From CAZBWS01 sp964495705 (GTDB lineage Bacteria; Pseudomonadota; Gammaproteobacteria; HTCC5015): a stretch of DNA of 18,557 nt. Made by a program: the position numbers and the translations under genes. Position 1 is the stretch's first letter; each line of letters starts with the position of its first letter. Where the stretch lies: positions 1 through 18,557 of the forward strand of contig CAZBWS010000050.1 of NCBI GenBank assembly GCA_964495705.1. Direction: 5' to 3'. Below are positions 1 to 8,553 of this stretch, one piece after another. The notes beneath the pieces are model-generated. The model did no database searches, was not told the origin of the DNA, and worked only from the letters and a program-made list of their open reading frames with translations.

Positions 1-95
1 CGAACGAAATTATTTTATGAAGCAAACGAGTGTCTAGTAATAAGGACTCGATTCAAAGCAAAAACATGGCTCTATAAAAGATGACGGAGGCATTA

Positions 96-194
96 ATGAA
101 AAGACATAAATCATTGACTATCTATCAGAAGGTAGCTAGTATTGGTTGCCTTGATAAACCTCAAGTGTCTCGAGTCTTAAAATTCATGATTTGA
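96..194 (+). CDS. Possible 32-aa small protein, unknown function
   Basis: A short open frame begins at an ATG preceded at a normal distance by GGAGG (about 86-90), which is a better ribosome binding site than that of the next gene. The 32-residue product is basic. Its second half (KVASIGCLDKPQVSRVLKF) has the spacing of a helix-turn-helix, so it may be a tiny DNA-binding peptide or the broken remnant of a regulator. I do not recognise a family. Without comparative data a chance ORF remains likely. Confidence 0.25.
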   Translation: MKRHKSLTIYQKVASIGCLDKPQVSRVLKFMI

Positions 195-237
195 GCAGCC
201 ATTTAAACTAACTAGCATTATAAATATAGGTATTAAA

Positions 238-606
238 ATGATTGGATATACTACTATTGGTTCGAAGAACCTAGAGAAAGCAGTTTCTTTTTACGACGAA
301 TTACTAAGTCTTGTCGGTGGTAAAAAGCTTATGGAATTAGATCGTATTAAGTTTTACGGTACTGAAGCTGGCGGCGCAATGTTGGCGGTTTGTACTCCAG
401 CTGATGAGGGTTTGCAAAGCTGTGGTAACGGTCAAATGGTTGCAATCCCTGGGGGGTCACCAGAAGGCGCACAAAAACTATATAACAAAGCGATCGAATT
501 AGGTGCTACTGACGCAGGTGAACCTGGACAACGTTTTGACTTTTTCTATGGCGGCTATGTGTATGACTTGGACGGAAACAAGTTGTGTTTCTTCCATATG
601 TCTTAA
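238..606 (+). CDS. VOC-fold (glyoxalase/bleomycin-resistance family) protein
   Basis: This 122-residue protein has the usual length of a single-module VOC protein. The N-terminal beta-strand plus helix (IGYTTIGSKNLEKAVSFYDELL) and the C-terminal GYVYDLDGNKLCFF are the family's two hallmark segments. The middle resembles the subgroup with GNGxMVAxxxxS and a GATDxGxPG turn. Proteins like this bind a metal or small ligand between paired beta-alpha-beta-beta-beta units; substrates vary widely and cannot be predicted here. The usual first metal-ligand histidine near the N-terminus is Tyr in this copy, so classical glyoxalase I activity is unlikely. A weak AGGT lies about 7 nt before the ATG. The gene is monocistronic, being followed directly by a terminator. 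Confidence 0.85.
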   Translation: MIGYTTIGSKNLEKAVSFYDELLSLVGGKKLMELDRIKFYGTEAGGAMLAVCTPADEGLQSCGNGQMVAIPGGSPEGAQKLYNKAIELGATDAGEPGQRFDFFYGGYVYDLDGNKLCFFHMS

Positions 607-626
607 TTAGGTATTCAATAAGTCGC

Positions 627-657
627 AAAAATGGCCGAGTTTACTCGGCCATTTTTT
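627..657 (+). terminator. Intrinsic terminator after the VOC gene
   Basis: A perfect hairpin has ATGGCCGAG (631-639) pairing with CTCGGCCAT (644-652) around a TTTA loop. The right arm runs into six T, and a run of A precedes the left arm. It starts 20 nt after the VOC stop codon. The A/T flanks would let it act on either strand. Confidence 0.9.
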
Positions 658-768
658 GTGAGCGAAGTCAATTTGATGTCTGTAATTATATTTGCCGTTA
701 TAAACGGAGATGGAGTTTTATAGGCCCCCTAGGTTAAGCTAGCTAAAGCAATAAAAGCCAATTACAGG

Positions 769-774
769 TATAAT
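769..774 (+). promoter_or_regulatory. Candidate -10 box for the mrp operon
   Basis: A perfect TATAAT lies 57 nt upstream of the mrpA start, in the 170-nt gap after the terminator where the operon promoter should be. No good -35 hexamer stands at 16-18 nt; the sequence there is AAAGCA or similar. A near-palindrome, TTAAGCTAGCTAA (734-746), sits where an activator or operator might bind. This is a motif match only. Confidence 0.35.
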
Positions 775-830
775 ATTGAATATCCATGGGGCTATAAATC
801 CTCATAATTTGTAAGGGCCGCATTGTATTT

Positions 831-3113
831 ATGACCACATTCCCCGAAAGCTCCAGTCTATTCAAAATAGCCCTTAGTAAAATCATTCTTTCTATCTGTG
901 TTGCCTTGCCCTGCGTTTTTCTTGGCTTAATTCTTCAGGCTTACTCGGGTACTGCTGTTGAGTTTTCGCACCAATGGGTTCCTTCACTCGATATCAATTT
1001 AGTGTTTCGCTTAGATGGTTTGAGTGTGCTGTTTGCCTCACTGATTACGGGGGTAGGGATTTTAGTGCAGCTATATGCTAGCGCTTACATGAGTTACAGC
1101 CCTAAGCGCATTTCCTTTCATGTCTATCTCAGCTTGTTTATGTTGTCGATGCTGGGTTTGGTCTTAGCTGATAATTTATTACTGCTATTTGTATTCTGGG
1201 AACTGACGACCTTAACCTCTTATCTATTGATTGGCTTTGATTATGACAAGCCGGTAGCACGCAAAAACGCCTTACAAGCCATGTTGCTTACCGCCGCGGG
1301 CGGCTTGGTGATGTTAGCGGGTTTGATTATGTTGGGAGAAATGGCGGGCACTTATAGTCTTCATGCAATTACTCAGTCTCCAGCACCTTTGTTACAACAC
1401 CCTTGGTTTATACCCAGTATGTTGTGCATTCTTATGGGTTGCTTTACTAAGTCTGCCCAGTGGCCTTTTCATTTCTGGTTGCCGGGGGCTATGGCAGCGC
1501 CGACGCCGGTGAGTGCCTATTTACATTCATCCACCATGGTTAAAGCTGGCGTGTATTTACTTGCACGCATGTTGCCTGTGTATGGCCAACACGAGTTATG
1601 GCAGGTTTTATTATGCAGTTTTGGAGCATTTACCGCGCTGTGGTGTGCGTTGTTGGCCTATAAGCAAACGGATTTAAAGCTGATGTTGGCCTATAGCACC
1701 AATGTGATTTTAGGGCAGCTCGTTTTGTTGATTGGCATTGGTTCTAGTTATGCGGTAACGGCCGCATTGTTGTTAATTGCGGCTCACTCTTTTTATAAGG
1801 CGGGCTTGTTTATGATCGTGGGCAATATAGATAAAGCCACGGGTACACGCGAATATTACGACCTTGCGGGTTTAAAGTCCGTGCTGGCGATTAGTTTTTC
1901 TGCTGCGGTTATTACGGGGGCGTCTAAGGCGGGTTTACCCCCGTCCTTTGGCTTTATCTCTAAAGAATATATTTATAAAGCAGGCTTGGAATTTGGTTGG
2001 TTGTTGGCGGCAGCCATGTTGTTGGTGAATGCCATTATGGTAGCTCTATCCTTACTGATTTTAATTAAACCCTTTTTGCAAAAAAGCCATGCTAAATCTG
2101 CAGCGATGCAGCCTGTAGAAAATCAACGTTTGTTGTGGTTGCCTCCTGTCATATTAGCTGTTTTAAGTGCGGTCGTTCCCATTGCTTTATTGTCGTTTTA
2201 TCAAGGCTTGATTATTACCCCCGCTGCCACTGCAATGTTAAATAGCACAGACATAAAAACGGTTAAACTTTGGACGGGTTTTAACCTTCCCTTATTACTC
2301 AGTGGAGTGACTTTTTTAATCGGTGTTTTTCTGTACAAGGCTTACCCTGTTTTGAACCCCAAAGTGAACCGCTTTGTTGCATTTTTTGGTACAGGCAAGG
2401 ATCACTTTCAAGGTTTAATTGATGCCACTGTGATATTGGCGAAACAGCTGACTCGCACTATCCAGCATGGGCAATTAAGTGCTTACACTTTACAGTTCTT
2501 TTTTATCTTAGCGCTTATTTTGTTGGTGGGGATTTCACACATTGATCAGCTACCAGCCGTATCGATAAAAGTAGACTATTACGAATTAATACTTGCCGCC
2601 TTTTTAGTGGCTTCTGCCTTTGTTGTGGTCAAATCAGAAACTTTGCTACTATCCGTCGCCGCTCTCGGCACGATGGGCTTTTTAACGACGTTAGTTTTTT
2701 TGACCTATAGTGCCCCCGATGTTGCGAAGACACAGTTATTAGTGGAAACATTGATCGTGGTGTTTATTGCTATTGCTTTGCGTTATTTGCCGCGCTCTCG
2801 TGCGGTACCCAAACACAGCCGCACTCGACGTGGCGTTAACGCTATTATTGCTAGTCTAGTCGGGCTTGCAGTTGGACTTGTTCTATGGCTGATTAGCGCA
2901 GCGCCACTGGATCCACAGTTATCGCAGTTTTATGCCTTGAATTCGGTGAGTGGTGGCCACGGCCGCAATATTGTTAATGTGATACTTGTCGACTTTCGAG
3001 CATTTGATACCTTAGGTGAAGCAGTTGTTGTTATTGTTGCGGCATTAGCCGCAATTGCTGCTTTGGGCAGGATTAAAGCGGATAAGCTAGAGCCAAGGGA
3101 GGGCGAGCCATGA
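831..3113 (+). CDS. mrpA: Mrp Na+/H+ antiporter subunit A (NuoL-like)
   Basis: MrpA is the large proton-translocating subunit of the multisubunit cation/proton antiporter in the inner membrane. The 760 residues are almost entirely hydrophobic helices. The complex I L/M/N-like core carries FWELTTLTSYLLIG (Glu124), TKSAQWPFHFWLP (Lys207) and HSSTMVKAG (His232, Lys238), matching the conserved Glu and Lys residues of the antiporter core. The C-terminal part contains a DUF4040-like helix pair with APDVAKTQLLVETL, then an MbhE-like end with NVILVDFRAFDTLGE. Unlike many gammaproteobacterial versions, it is not fused to MrpB. The ATG is preceded by a weak AAGG 14 nt upstream. The stop overlaps mrpB by ATGA, indicating translational coupling. 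Synonyms: mnhA, shaA, phaA. Confidence 0.95.
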   Translation: MTTFPESSSLFKIALSKIILSICVALPCVFLGLILQAYSGTAVEFSHQWVPSLDINLVFRLDGLSVLFASLITGVGILVQLYASAYMSYSPKRISFHVYLSLFMLSMLGLVLADNLLLLFVFWELTTLTSYLLIGFDYDKPVARKNALQAMLLTAAGGLVMLAGLIMLGEMAGTYSLHAITQSPAPLLQHPWFIPSMLCILMGCFTKSAQWPFHFWLPGAMAAPTPVSAYLHSSTMVKAGVYLLARMLPVYGQHELWQVLLCSFGAFTALWCALLAYKQTDLKLMLAYSTNVILGQLVLLIGIGSSYAVTAALLLIAAHSFYKAGLFMIVGNIDKATGTREYYDLAGLKSVLAISFSAAVITGASKAGLPPSFGFISKEYIYKAGLEFGWLLAAAMLLVNAIMVALSLLILIKPFLQKSHAKSAAMQPVENQRLLWLPPVILAVLSAVVPIALLSFYQGLIITPAATAMLNSTDIKTVKLWTGFNLPLLLSGVTFLIGVFLYKAYPVLNPKVNRFVAFFGTGKDHFQGLIDATVILAKQLTRTIQHGQLSAYTLQFFFILALILLVGISHIDQLPAVSIKVDYYELILAAFLVASAFVVVKSETLLLSVAALGTMGFLTTLVFLTYSAPDVAKTQLLVETLIVVFIAIALRYLPRSRAVPKHSRTRRGVNAIIASLVGLAVGLVLWLISAAPLDPQLSQFYALNSVSGGHGRNIVNVILVDFRAFDTLGEAVVVIVAALAAIAALGRIKADKLEPREGEP

Positions 3114-3508
3114 ATTCTATTATCTTCAAAACAGCCAGTCATATTGTCAGTGGAATGATGTTGATATTTTCTGTGTATTTATTACTGCGTGGGCATAACA
3201 GTCCTGGTGGTGGTTTTATCGCAGGTTTGATTGCCGTAATTGCCTTTGCATTATTGATGCTTGCTGAATCCCCGCGTTATGTGTATCGCCGTTTGCTTAT
3301 ACACCCGACTGCTATTGCCTTGTTCGGTATTAGTGTTTGCCTGCTTGCGGGCGCTGTACCTCTGTTTTTTAGTAAACCTTTTTTATCAGGTATGTGGGTT
3401 CCAGATACTGCATTAGGTAGTCCCTTGTTATTTGATATAGGTGTCTACTTAGCTGTATTCGGTTCTGTACTCAGCATATTATTGAATGTTGAAGAGGAGC
3501 TCAGCTGA
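3110..3508 (+). CDS. mrpB: Mrp Na+/H+ antiporter subunit B
   Basis: This 132-residue membrane protein has about four helices and belongs to the MnhB family. Diagnostic segments are the N-terminal SVYLLLRGHNSPGGGFIAGL, with the invariant GHNxPGGGFxxGL, and the C-terminal SPLLFDIGVYLAVFGSVLSIL. MrpB is required for assembly and activity of the complex and has no catalytic role of its own known to me. It starts within the mrpA stop (ATGA) and overlaps mrpC by one base (TGATG). The sequence upstream of the ATG contains GGGAGGGCGAG, a strong ribosome binding site. Confidence 0.95.
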   Translation: MNSIIFKTASHIVSGMMLIFSVYLLLRGHNSPGGGFIAGLIAVIAFALLMLAESPRYVYRRLLIHPTAIALFGISVCLLAGAVPLFFSKPFLSGMWVPDTALGSPLLFDIGVYLAVFGSVLSILLNVEEELS

Positions 3509-3888
3509 TGGATTTATTGTGGTGTGTTGTCATTGCGGCATTGATGGCCATAGGTATCTATCTGATGCTAGAGCGACATCTCGTCCGCTTTTTATTCGGC
3601 ATGATGATTGTCAGCAATGCTATTAATTTAGCTATTTTTGTATCGGGGCGATTAACCTTAGGTATGCCGCCGATCATCAAGCCAGATGAATTACTACCAG
3701 CGCTGGGCACGGCCAACCCGTTGCCTCAGGCATTAATTCTAACGGCGATCGTTATTGGCTTTGGAATATTATTATTTGCTTTGCTACTGTCTTATCGAGC
3801 GATTCAAACCTTTACCACTGCAGATATGGACGCCATCGCTGAAAATGAAGGCCCTGAATGTGTTTCAAACCAGAGTGACGCTTTATGA
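3508..3888 (+). CDS. mrpC: Mrp Na+/H+ antiporter subunit C (NuoK-like)
   Basis: This 126-residue protein has three transmembrane helices, matching the NuoK-like MrpC family, whose members are usually about 110-125 residues. The hallmark second-helix sequence (LFGMMIVSNAINLAIF) and the third helix after DPLPQALxLTAIVIGFG-type residues (here NPLPQALILTAIVIGFGILL) are clear. MrpC sits between the A and D modules and contributes to the ion path. It overlaps mrpB by one base and mrpD by four (ATGA). The hydrophilic tail (about residues 105-126) is slightly longer than usual. Confidence 0.95.
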   Translation: MDLLWCVVIAALMAIGIYLMLERHLVRFLFGMMIVSNAINLAIFVSGRLTLGMPPIIKPDELLPALGTANPLPQALILTAIVIGFGILLFALLLSYRAIQTFTTADMDAIAENEGPECVSNQSDAL

Positions 3889-5396
3889 GTGCTAACTGGA
3901 TCGTATTGCCGGTCTTCATGCCCTTGCTCACCGCCTGTTTAACAGCCTGTGTTTATCGCTCCCGTTTACTCAGCTCTATCGTCAGCTGTGCCGGAGCAGC
4001 CGCAGCTGTGTGGGTGGCGCTGATGATTTTGTCCAACGTCTTAATATCAGGCACGCAAGTGACGGCGCTTGGTGGTTGGCAAGCCCCCTTTGGCATTGTT
4101 TTTGTTGCGGATGCCCTAGCCGCGAGCTTGATAGTGATTACGGCCATTATCGGCATGGCTGTTACGATCTATAGTTGTGCAGACTTAAGGCGGCGAAAAT
4201 CTTATCCACTTTATCATGTCATGATTCACATTCTATTAACCGGAGTTGCCGGAAGCTTCCTAACTGGAGATGTCTTCAATCTGTATGTGTGGTTTGAAGT
4301 GATGTTGATTGCCGCATTTGGTTTAATGGTACTCGATGCAGAAAAACCACAAATTGATGCTGCAATTAAATATACTGTGTTGAACTTGGTCTCCACCATG
4401 GTGCTGCTATTAGCCATAGGCTTACTCTACGGCGCTACGGGTACCTTGAATATGGCAGACTTACACGGCAAGATTCAGCAAGTCCCTCAATCAACGCAGA
4501 CGATAGTTGCGGGCTTATTCTTTTTTGGCTTTGCAATTAAAGCGTCATTCTTCCCTTTATATTCTTGGTTGCCTGCTTCGTACTCTTTTTTACCTAGTGC
4601 AGTAGTGGCTCTGTTTGCTGCGTTGTTAACTAAGGTCGGTGTGTATGCAATGCTGCGCTTATTCACCTTGGTATTTGCTGTTGACCAGTCGGGTTATCAA
4701 GACACGATGATTGTTGTTGCTGCTTTGACCATGTTAATGGGGGTGCTGGGTGCCGCTAGTCAGTTCCATATTAAAAAAATATTGTCTTTTCACATTATTA
4801 GCCAAATTGGTTATATGTTAATGGGCTTGGCCATTTATACCCCATTGGCCATTAGTGGTACTATTTTTTACATCATTCACCATATTATTGTAAAAGCTAA
4901 TCTATTCTTGATTGGTGGCTATATAGAAAGGCGTTATGGAAGTGATAACCTAGCGCATATGGGGGGGCTATTTAAAGCCTTTCCCTTGTTGGGCTTCTTG
5001 TTTTTAATTCCTGCATTCTCTTTAGCAGGGTTTCCTCCTTTATCGGGTTTCTGGGGGAAGTTTTTAGTTATCAAGGCTAGTTTACAAACCGAGTATTACC
5101 TACTCGCAGCGACAGCGCTTTTTGTCGGTCTCCTCACTATATTTTCAATGACAAAAATATGGGGGCAGGCATTTTGGAAGCCCGCACCAGAGCATGTAAA
5201 GCAACAGCCGATTAATAGAGTGGATAGCCTTTTATATTTAAGCCCTGTGTTTGCACTGGGTTTAATCACTATTCTCATCGGCCTTTTTGCCGAGTCATTT
5301 TATCAGGTCGCTTCCCAGGCTAGTAACGATTTATTGAATCCACAAGGCTATGTGAGTGCGGTACTTGCAGAGTCGGCGGCGAGGGTAGAACCATGA
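3885..5396 (+). CDS. mrpD: Mrp Na+/H+ antiporter subunit D (NuoM/N-like)
   Basis: MrpD is the second large antiporter-like subunit. The 503 residues form about 14 transmembrane helices of the complex I L/M/N fold. Visible key residues are Glu138 in VFNLYVWFEVML, Lys219 in FGFAIKASFFPLYSWLP, and Lys250 in ALLTKVGVYAMLR. Later come HIISQIGYMLMGL and FSLAGFPPLSGFWGKF, both typical of the family. It pairs with MrpA to couple proton uptake to Na+ export. It starts inside the mrpC stop and overlaps mrpE by ATGA. All recognisable functional residues are intact. Confidence 0.96.
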   Translation: MSANWIVLPVFMPLLTACLTACVYRSRLLSSIVSCAGAAAAVWVALMILSNVLISGTQVTALGGWQAPFGIVFVADALAASLIVITAIIGMAVTIYSCADLRRRKSYPLYHVMIHILLTGVAGSFLTGDVFNLYVWFEVMLIAAFGLMVLDAEKPQIDAAIKYTVLNLVSTMVLLLAIGLLYGATGTLNMADLHGKIQQVPQSTQTIVAGLFFFGFAIKASFFPLYSWLPASYSFLPSAVVALFAALLTKVGVYAMLRLFTLVFAVDQSGYQDTMIVVAALTMLMGVLGAASQFHIKKILSFHIISQIGYMLMGLAIYTPLAISGTIFYIIHHIIVKANLFLIGGYIERRYGSDNLAHMGGLFKAFPLLGFLFLIPAFSLAGFPPLSGFWGKFLVIKASLQTEYYLLAATALFVGLLTIFSMTKIWGQAFWKPAPEHVKQQPINRVDSLLYLSPVFALGLITILIGLFAESFYQVASQASNDLLNPQGYVSAVLAESAARVEP

Positions 5397-5869
5397 ATTT
5401 ATTCCCATTAAATGTATTGCTCGCGCTAGGTTGGATGTTATTAAACGGTGAATACTCCAGTAAAGATTTCATAGTGGGTTTTGTAGTGGGGTTCTTAGCA
5501 TTGACGTTGTCACGCCCTGCACAAGCAAAGTCTACTTATGGAAAACGATTTTTCTCATTATTAAAGTTGATGGTGACTTTTTCATATGAGTTAGTTATAG
5601 GTAGCTTGCAAGTCGTATGGGATGTAGTCACTCCTACTCACTTGAGTGATCCTAAAATAATTTATTTACCGATTGAGGTGGAATCAGATTTTCAAATTAT
5701 GTTGTTAGCTAATTTAATTTCACTTACCCCAGGTACTTTGATATTAGATGTTTCAGAGGATAAAAAAAATCTTATTGTACATGCTATGTTTGCTAAAGAT
5801 GAAGCTGCAATTATCTCAGACATAAAGATGAAATTTGAAAAATTAGTGATTGAGGTGACCGGTGAGTGA
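5393..5869 (+). CDS. mrpE: Mrp Na+/H+ antiporter subunit E
   Basis: The 158-residue protein fits the MnhE/PhaE family: two N-terminal membrane helices (about residues 4-40), then an amphipathic linker and a small cytoplasmic alpha/beta domain. Typical segments are FIVGFVVGFLAL, the interface helix YELVIGSLQVVWDVVTP, and MLLANLISLTPGTLILDVSED with the conserved SLTPGT. It begins within the mrpD stop and its end overlaps the GTG start of mrpF by 8 bases. Confidence 0.94.
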   Translation: MNLFPLNVLLALGWMLLNGEYSSKDFIVGFVVGFLALTLSRPAQAKSTYGKRFFSLLKLMVTFSYELVIGSLQVVWDVVTPTHLSDPKIIYLPIEVESDFQIMLLANLISLTPGTLILDVSEDKKNLIVHAMFAKDEAAIISDIKMKFEKLVIEVTGE

Positions 5870-6161
5870 TGTTTTACAGTTTGCAATAAAGTTTGCATTT
5901 TTAGGCTTATTAGCGAGTTTTGCGATTGCTTTTTTGCGTTTATATAAAGGCCCAACCTTAGCCGATCGCGTAGTTGCCCTAGACCTAATTGCTTTTATTA
6001 CCATTGGCTTTATAGGCGTATATACCATACTTAGTCAGGAGGCCGCTTTTTTAGATATTGCGATCACCCTGGCATTGGTAGCTTTTTTAAGTACGGTCGC
6101 ATTTGCACGATTTATATTAAATGGCCCAGCTAATAAAAAAATTGATAAAGGAGACACGTAA
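5862..6161 (+). CDS. mrpF: Mrp Na+/H+ antiporter subunit F
   Basis: This 99-residue protein has three membrane helices of the MnhF/PhaF family. The conserved loop FLRLYKGPTLADRVVALDLIA (family pattern RxxxGPxxxDRVxAxD) is intact. The most credible start is a GTG, because GAGGTGA lies just upstream and there is no ATG in frame near it; translation is probably coupled to mrpE, whose last 8 bases it shares. It ends in a TAATG overlap with mrpG. Confidence 0.94.
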   Translation: MSDVLQFAIKFAFLGLLASFAIAFLRLYKGPTLADRVVALDLIAFITIGFIGVYTILSQEAAFLDIAITLALVAFLSTVAFARFILNGPANKKIDKGDT

Positions 6162-6478
6162 TGGATATTACTATCGCGTTCTTCTTGGTTGCGGGTGTGT
6201 TTTTTATATTTTTTGCCGCGCTAGGTATTTTACGTATGCCCGATGTCTATATTCGTATGCATTCATCGACAAAAGCGGGGACGATTGGTTTAGGATTAAT
6301 TATGGTATCGGTGGCTTTGCACTTTCAAGAATTGTCCGTCACTTCTCGTGCTATTGGTATTATCGTTTTTATATTAATGACAGCGCCGGTAGCAGCACAT
6401 TTACTGGGTAAGTCCTTATTACATAGCAATTACCAAATGTGGCGAGCAGGTAGTTCAGGTAGAGATGAGAATGAGTAA
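6161..6478 (+). CDS. mrpG: Mrp Na+/H+ antiporter subunit G
   Basis: The 105-residue protein has three helices of the MnhG/PhaG family. The hallmark AALGILRMPDVYIRMHSSTKAGTIG (residues about 20-43, family pattern GxxRxPDxxxRxHAxTKxxTxG) is present, followed by MTAPVAAHLLG. It has the best ribosome binding site in the operon (AAAGGAG, 6146-6152) and overlaps mrpF by one base. This completes the A-to-G set in canonical order. Its stop lies inside the start region of the next gene. Confidence 0.95.
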   Translation: MDITIAFFLVAGVFFIFFAALGILRMPDVYIRMHSSTKAGTIGLGLIMVSVALHFQELSVTSRAIGIIVFILMTAPVAAHLLGKSLLHSNYQMWRAGSSGRDENE

Positions 6479-6923
6479 CAGTTTTAATGCATTAAAAGAA
6501 ACGGTCGCCCAAGGAGTATTTTCCCAGTGGCAAGAAGTGGATGTTGAAATAGAAGACTTCACTGACTTAGGCATAGTTGTCATCATCAATGATGAATATA
6601 TTGGCTTGGCTTATGGCAATCAAGTATTCGAAGATTACTACTTGGGGCAGGAGCTCAAAGCGTATATCAAACTTATTAGGGATGATGGGAAAATAGATAT
6701 TTCCTTTCAGCCCGACAAGGGCACTTTAGTTTGTTCGACCAGTGATAAAATTATTGCTCATCTAGAAGCGGCTGGTGGCAAGTCTAGCTTTAGCGATAAA
6801 AGCTCGCCGAAAGATATTGAATTTGAATTTCAAGTGAGTAAGCGAGTATTTAAGCAGGCTATTGGCAAACTATATAAGCAAGGGCAGATAAAAATAGTGC
6901 CCAATGGAATAGAGCTGGCTTAA
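6465..6923 (+). CDS. CvfB-like protein reduced to C-terminal S1 and winged-helix domains
   Basis: This 152-residue protein resembles only the C-terminal half of CvfB/YitL RNA-binding proteins, which are usually about 280 residues with several S1-type domains plus a winged helix. Residues about 20-85 form the S1-like part (DLGIVVIINDEYIGLAYGNQVF, then LGQELKAYIKLIRDDGKIDISF). Residues about 105-150 match the winged helix (SDKSSPKDIEFEFQVSKRVFKQAIG, then LYKQGQIKI and a GIEL end). Two starts are possible, 6465 and 6471 (MSNSFN); both overlap the mrpG stop, so the gene looks coupled to the antiporter operon. The space upstream is filled by mrpG, so no lost N-terminal half lies in frame. RNA binding is inferred from the family. 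Confidence 0.75.
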   Translation: MRMSNSFNALKETVAQGVFSQWQEVDVEIEDFTDLGIVVIINDEYIGLAYGNQVFEDYYLGQELKAYIKLIRDDGKIDISFQPDKGTLVCSTSDKIIAHLEAAGGKSSFSDKSSPKDIEFEFQVSKRVFKQAIGKLYKQGQIKIVPNGIELA

Positions 6924-8461
6924 GTCTTTTCGTTAAACTCTTTAACCCAGTTAGTTAATTGGTGGGCCGCTAGAGGCTTGGCTATATGGTAGCCTTGCGC
7001 GATGTCGCAGCCCATTGTGCGCAGCTGGTTTAATACTTTGGTATTCTCAATGCCTTCTGCAACTACTTTTAAATCTAGACTGTTGGCCATGCTAATGGTG
7101 GACAATACAATCTTATAATTGTCTCTATTCGTATCAATGTCACTCACAAAGCTTCGGTCAATCTTTAACTCTTTGAATGGCAGTTTGTTAATGTGGCTGA
7201 GCGAAGAAAAGCCCGTTCCATAATCATCCAAAGAAAGAATGGATTTCATTTCACTTAACATTTCTAGTGCGACTTTTGTTTCACCCTCGTCTTTAATGAC
7301 CGATGACTCGGTGATTTCTATAACGATTTTTTGCGCATCGACTTCTTCTCTTTCAAGGGCTTTAGTCAGGTAGTCAATAATAGAAGGCTTTAAGTTTTTG
7401 GCTGAAAAATTAATGGAAATTTTTAGGTCTAAATTTTTTTTATTAAGTTGACGTGATTTTTTAATTGCAAGATCAATCACTCGCCGACAGAGGTCGTCAA
7501 TAAGCTCAGTTTCTTCTGCTAGGTGAATAAAGTTATCGGGTGTGATCACACCATGCTTAGGGTGGTTCCAGCGTATTAATGCTTCAACGCCAATGATCTT
7601 GTTGCTGCTAATATTGAGCTGAGGTTGGTAGTCCAAGTAAAACTCATCATTATTAAGGGCTTCTTTAAACTGTGAAATAAGGTGTAGGTGATCTAAATTT
7701 TTGATTTTAATGTAGCGCTTAGCTTCGTCATATCCGTAACGCAAACAAATAAAGGCTAGGACAACCCCAGACAGGGCGGACAAGAAGTGAGTAGCAGCTA
7801 TTAGTTCAGGGGAAACGTTAAGCGACCGTGTGTAGGTAAGCCAGGAGTAGTAATAGGTACCTGCGGTCGCGATAGAAAAAATTATTCCCATCGATACTGA
7901 AAAGACAATGTCACGCAAACCAATAAAACAGTAAACCGCCGCGCCGATACTGTGGGGTATAAATAGCAGTAGTATCAACAGGGAAGTATTAATAGGGTTG
8001 TCTATATAGAATAGTGCGGCAAAGCCAAGTACGTTGATTGTGTATAAGCCCTTGATGTACCAGCTAAAGCTTTGCTGAAATTGGAAGGCTTTATAGGACT
8101 TGATGCCAGTGCCAAGCAAGGTGATGTAAGTGACAAGAATTAGGCCAATAGGCGCCGTATATTTACCTAGTATAAAAAATGTATCACTAATAACTAAAGT
8201 ACTGACGGCGCCACTAAATCCTTGGTAGTAGAGGTTGTAGAGTAAAAACATGAGAAAGCCAGCAGCCATTAAAAAGAAGCAGAAGCTCATACTTTTTTGG
8301 TCACGTGTTTTCAGGTGGCTTTTACGTAAATAAGAAAATGCCGCCATCAATAACATCAACGAAGCGGTTAGTAGCATTCCGTTGACCATGCCATATACGT
8401 GCTGCAGTAATTCGGGGTTGCTGGGGTTTAGCTTGTGCAGTGGCAGGGTGTTCTGAGGCAT
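6920..8461 (-). CDS. Membrane-anchored EAL-domain cyclic-di-GMP phosphodiesterase
   Basis: The 513-residue protein has about seven or eight transmembrane helices (residues about 22-245), a short linker (about 246-262), then an EAL domain (about 263-505). The catalytic set is complete: EAL (293-295), Asn351 in SINFSAKNL, EITE (382-385), DDYGTGFSS (412-420), Lys433, Glu469 in VVAEGIE, and Gln489 in GCDIAQGY. It should therefore hydrolyse c-di-GMP to pGpG. There is no GGDEF domain. The membrane part looks like a sensory module, but I cannot assign it to a named MASE-type family. The stop codon shares TTAA with that of the preceding plus-strand gene. The ribosome binding site is weak (CGGAT). Confidence 0.9.
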   Translation of the reverse strand: MPQNTLPLHKLNPSNPELLQHVYGMVNGMLLTASLMLLMAAFSYLRKSHLKTRDQKSMSFCFFLMAAGFLMFLLYNLYYQGFSGAVSTLVISDTFFILGKYTAPIGLILVTYITLLGTGIKSYKAFQFQQSFSWYIKGLYTINVLGFAALFYIDNPINTSLLILLLFIPHSIGAAVYCFIGLRDIVFSVSMGIIFSIATAGTYYYSWLTYTRSLNVSPELIAATHFLSALSGVVLAFICLRYGYDEAKRYIKIKNLDHLHLISQFKEALNNDEFYLDYQPQLNISSNKIIGVEALIRWNHPKHGVITPDNFIHLAEETELIDDLCRRVIDLAIKKSRQLNKKNLDLKISINFSAKNLKPSIIDYLTKALEREEVDAQKIVIEITESSVIKDEGETKVALEMLSEMKSILSLDDYGTGFSSLSHINKLPFKELKIDRSFVSDIDTNRDNYKIVLSTISMANSLDLKVVAEGIENTKVLNQLRTMGCDIAQGYHIAKPLAAHQLTNWVKEFNEKT

Positions 8462-8553
8462 ATAAATGATCCGTTTTTTTTGACTATATAGCGATAATTT
8501 GCGCTTTTGAAGTTAAAAATTGTAAGTATGACCGAGAACGAATCTCTTTCTTT

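Noticed and set aside
6121..6411. Open frame of 96 codons over mrpF/mrpG
   Set aside because: Out-of-frame shadow of two well-identified genes with an unnatural Tyr/Cys-rich composition.
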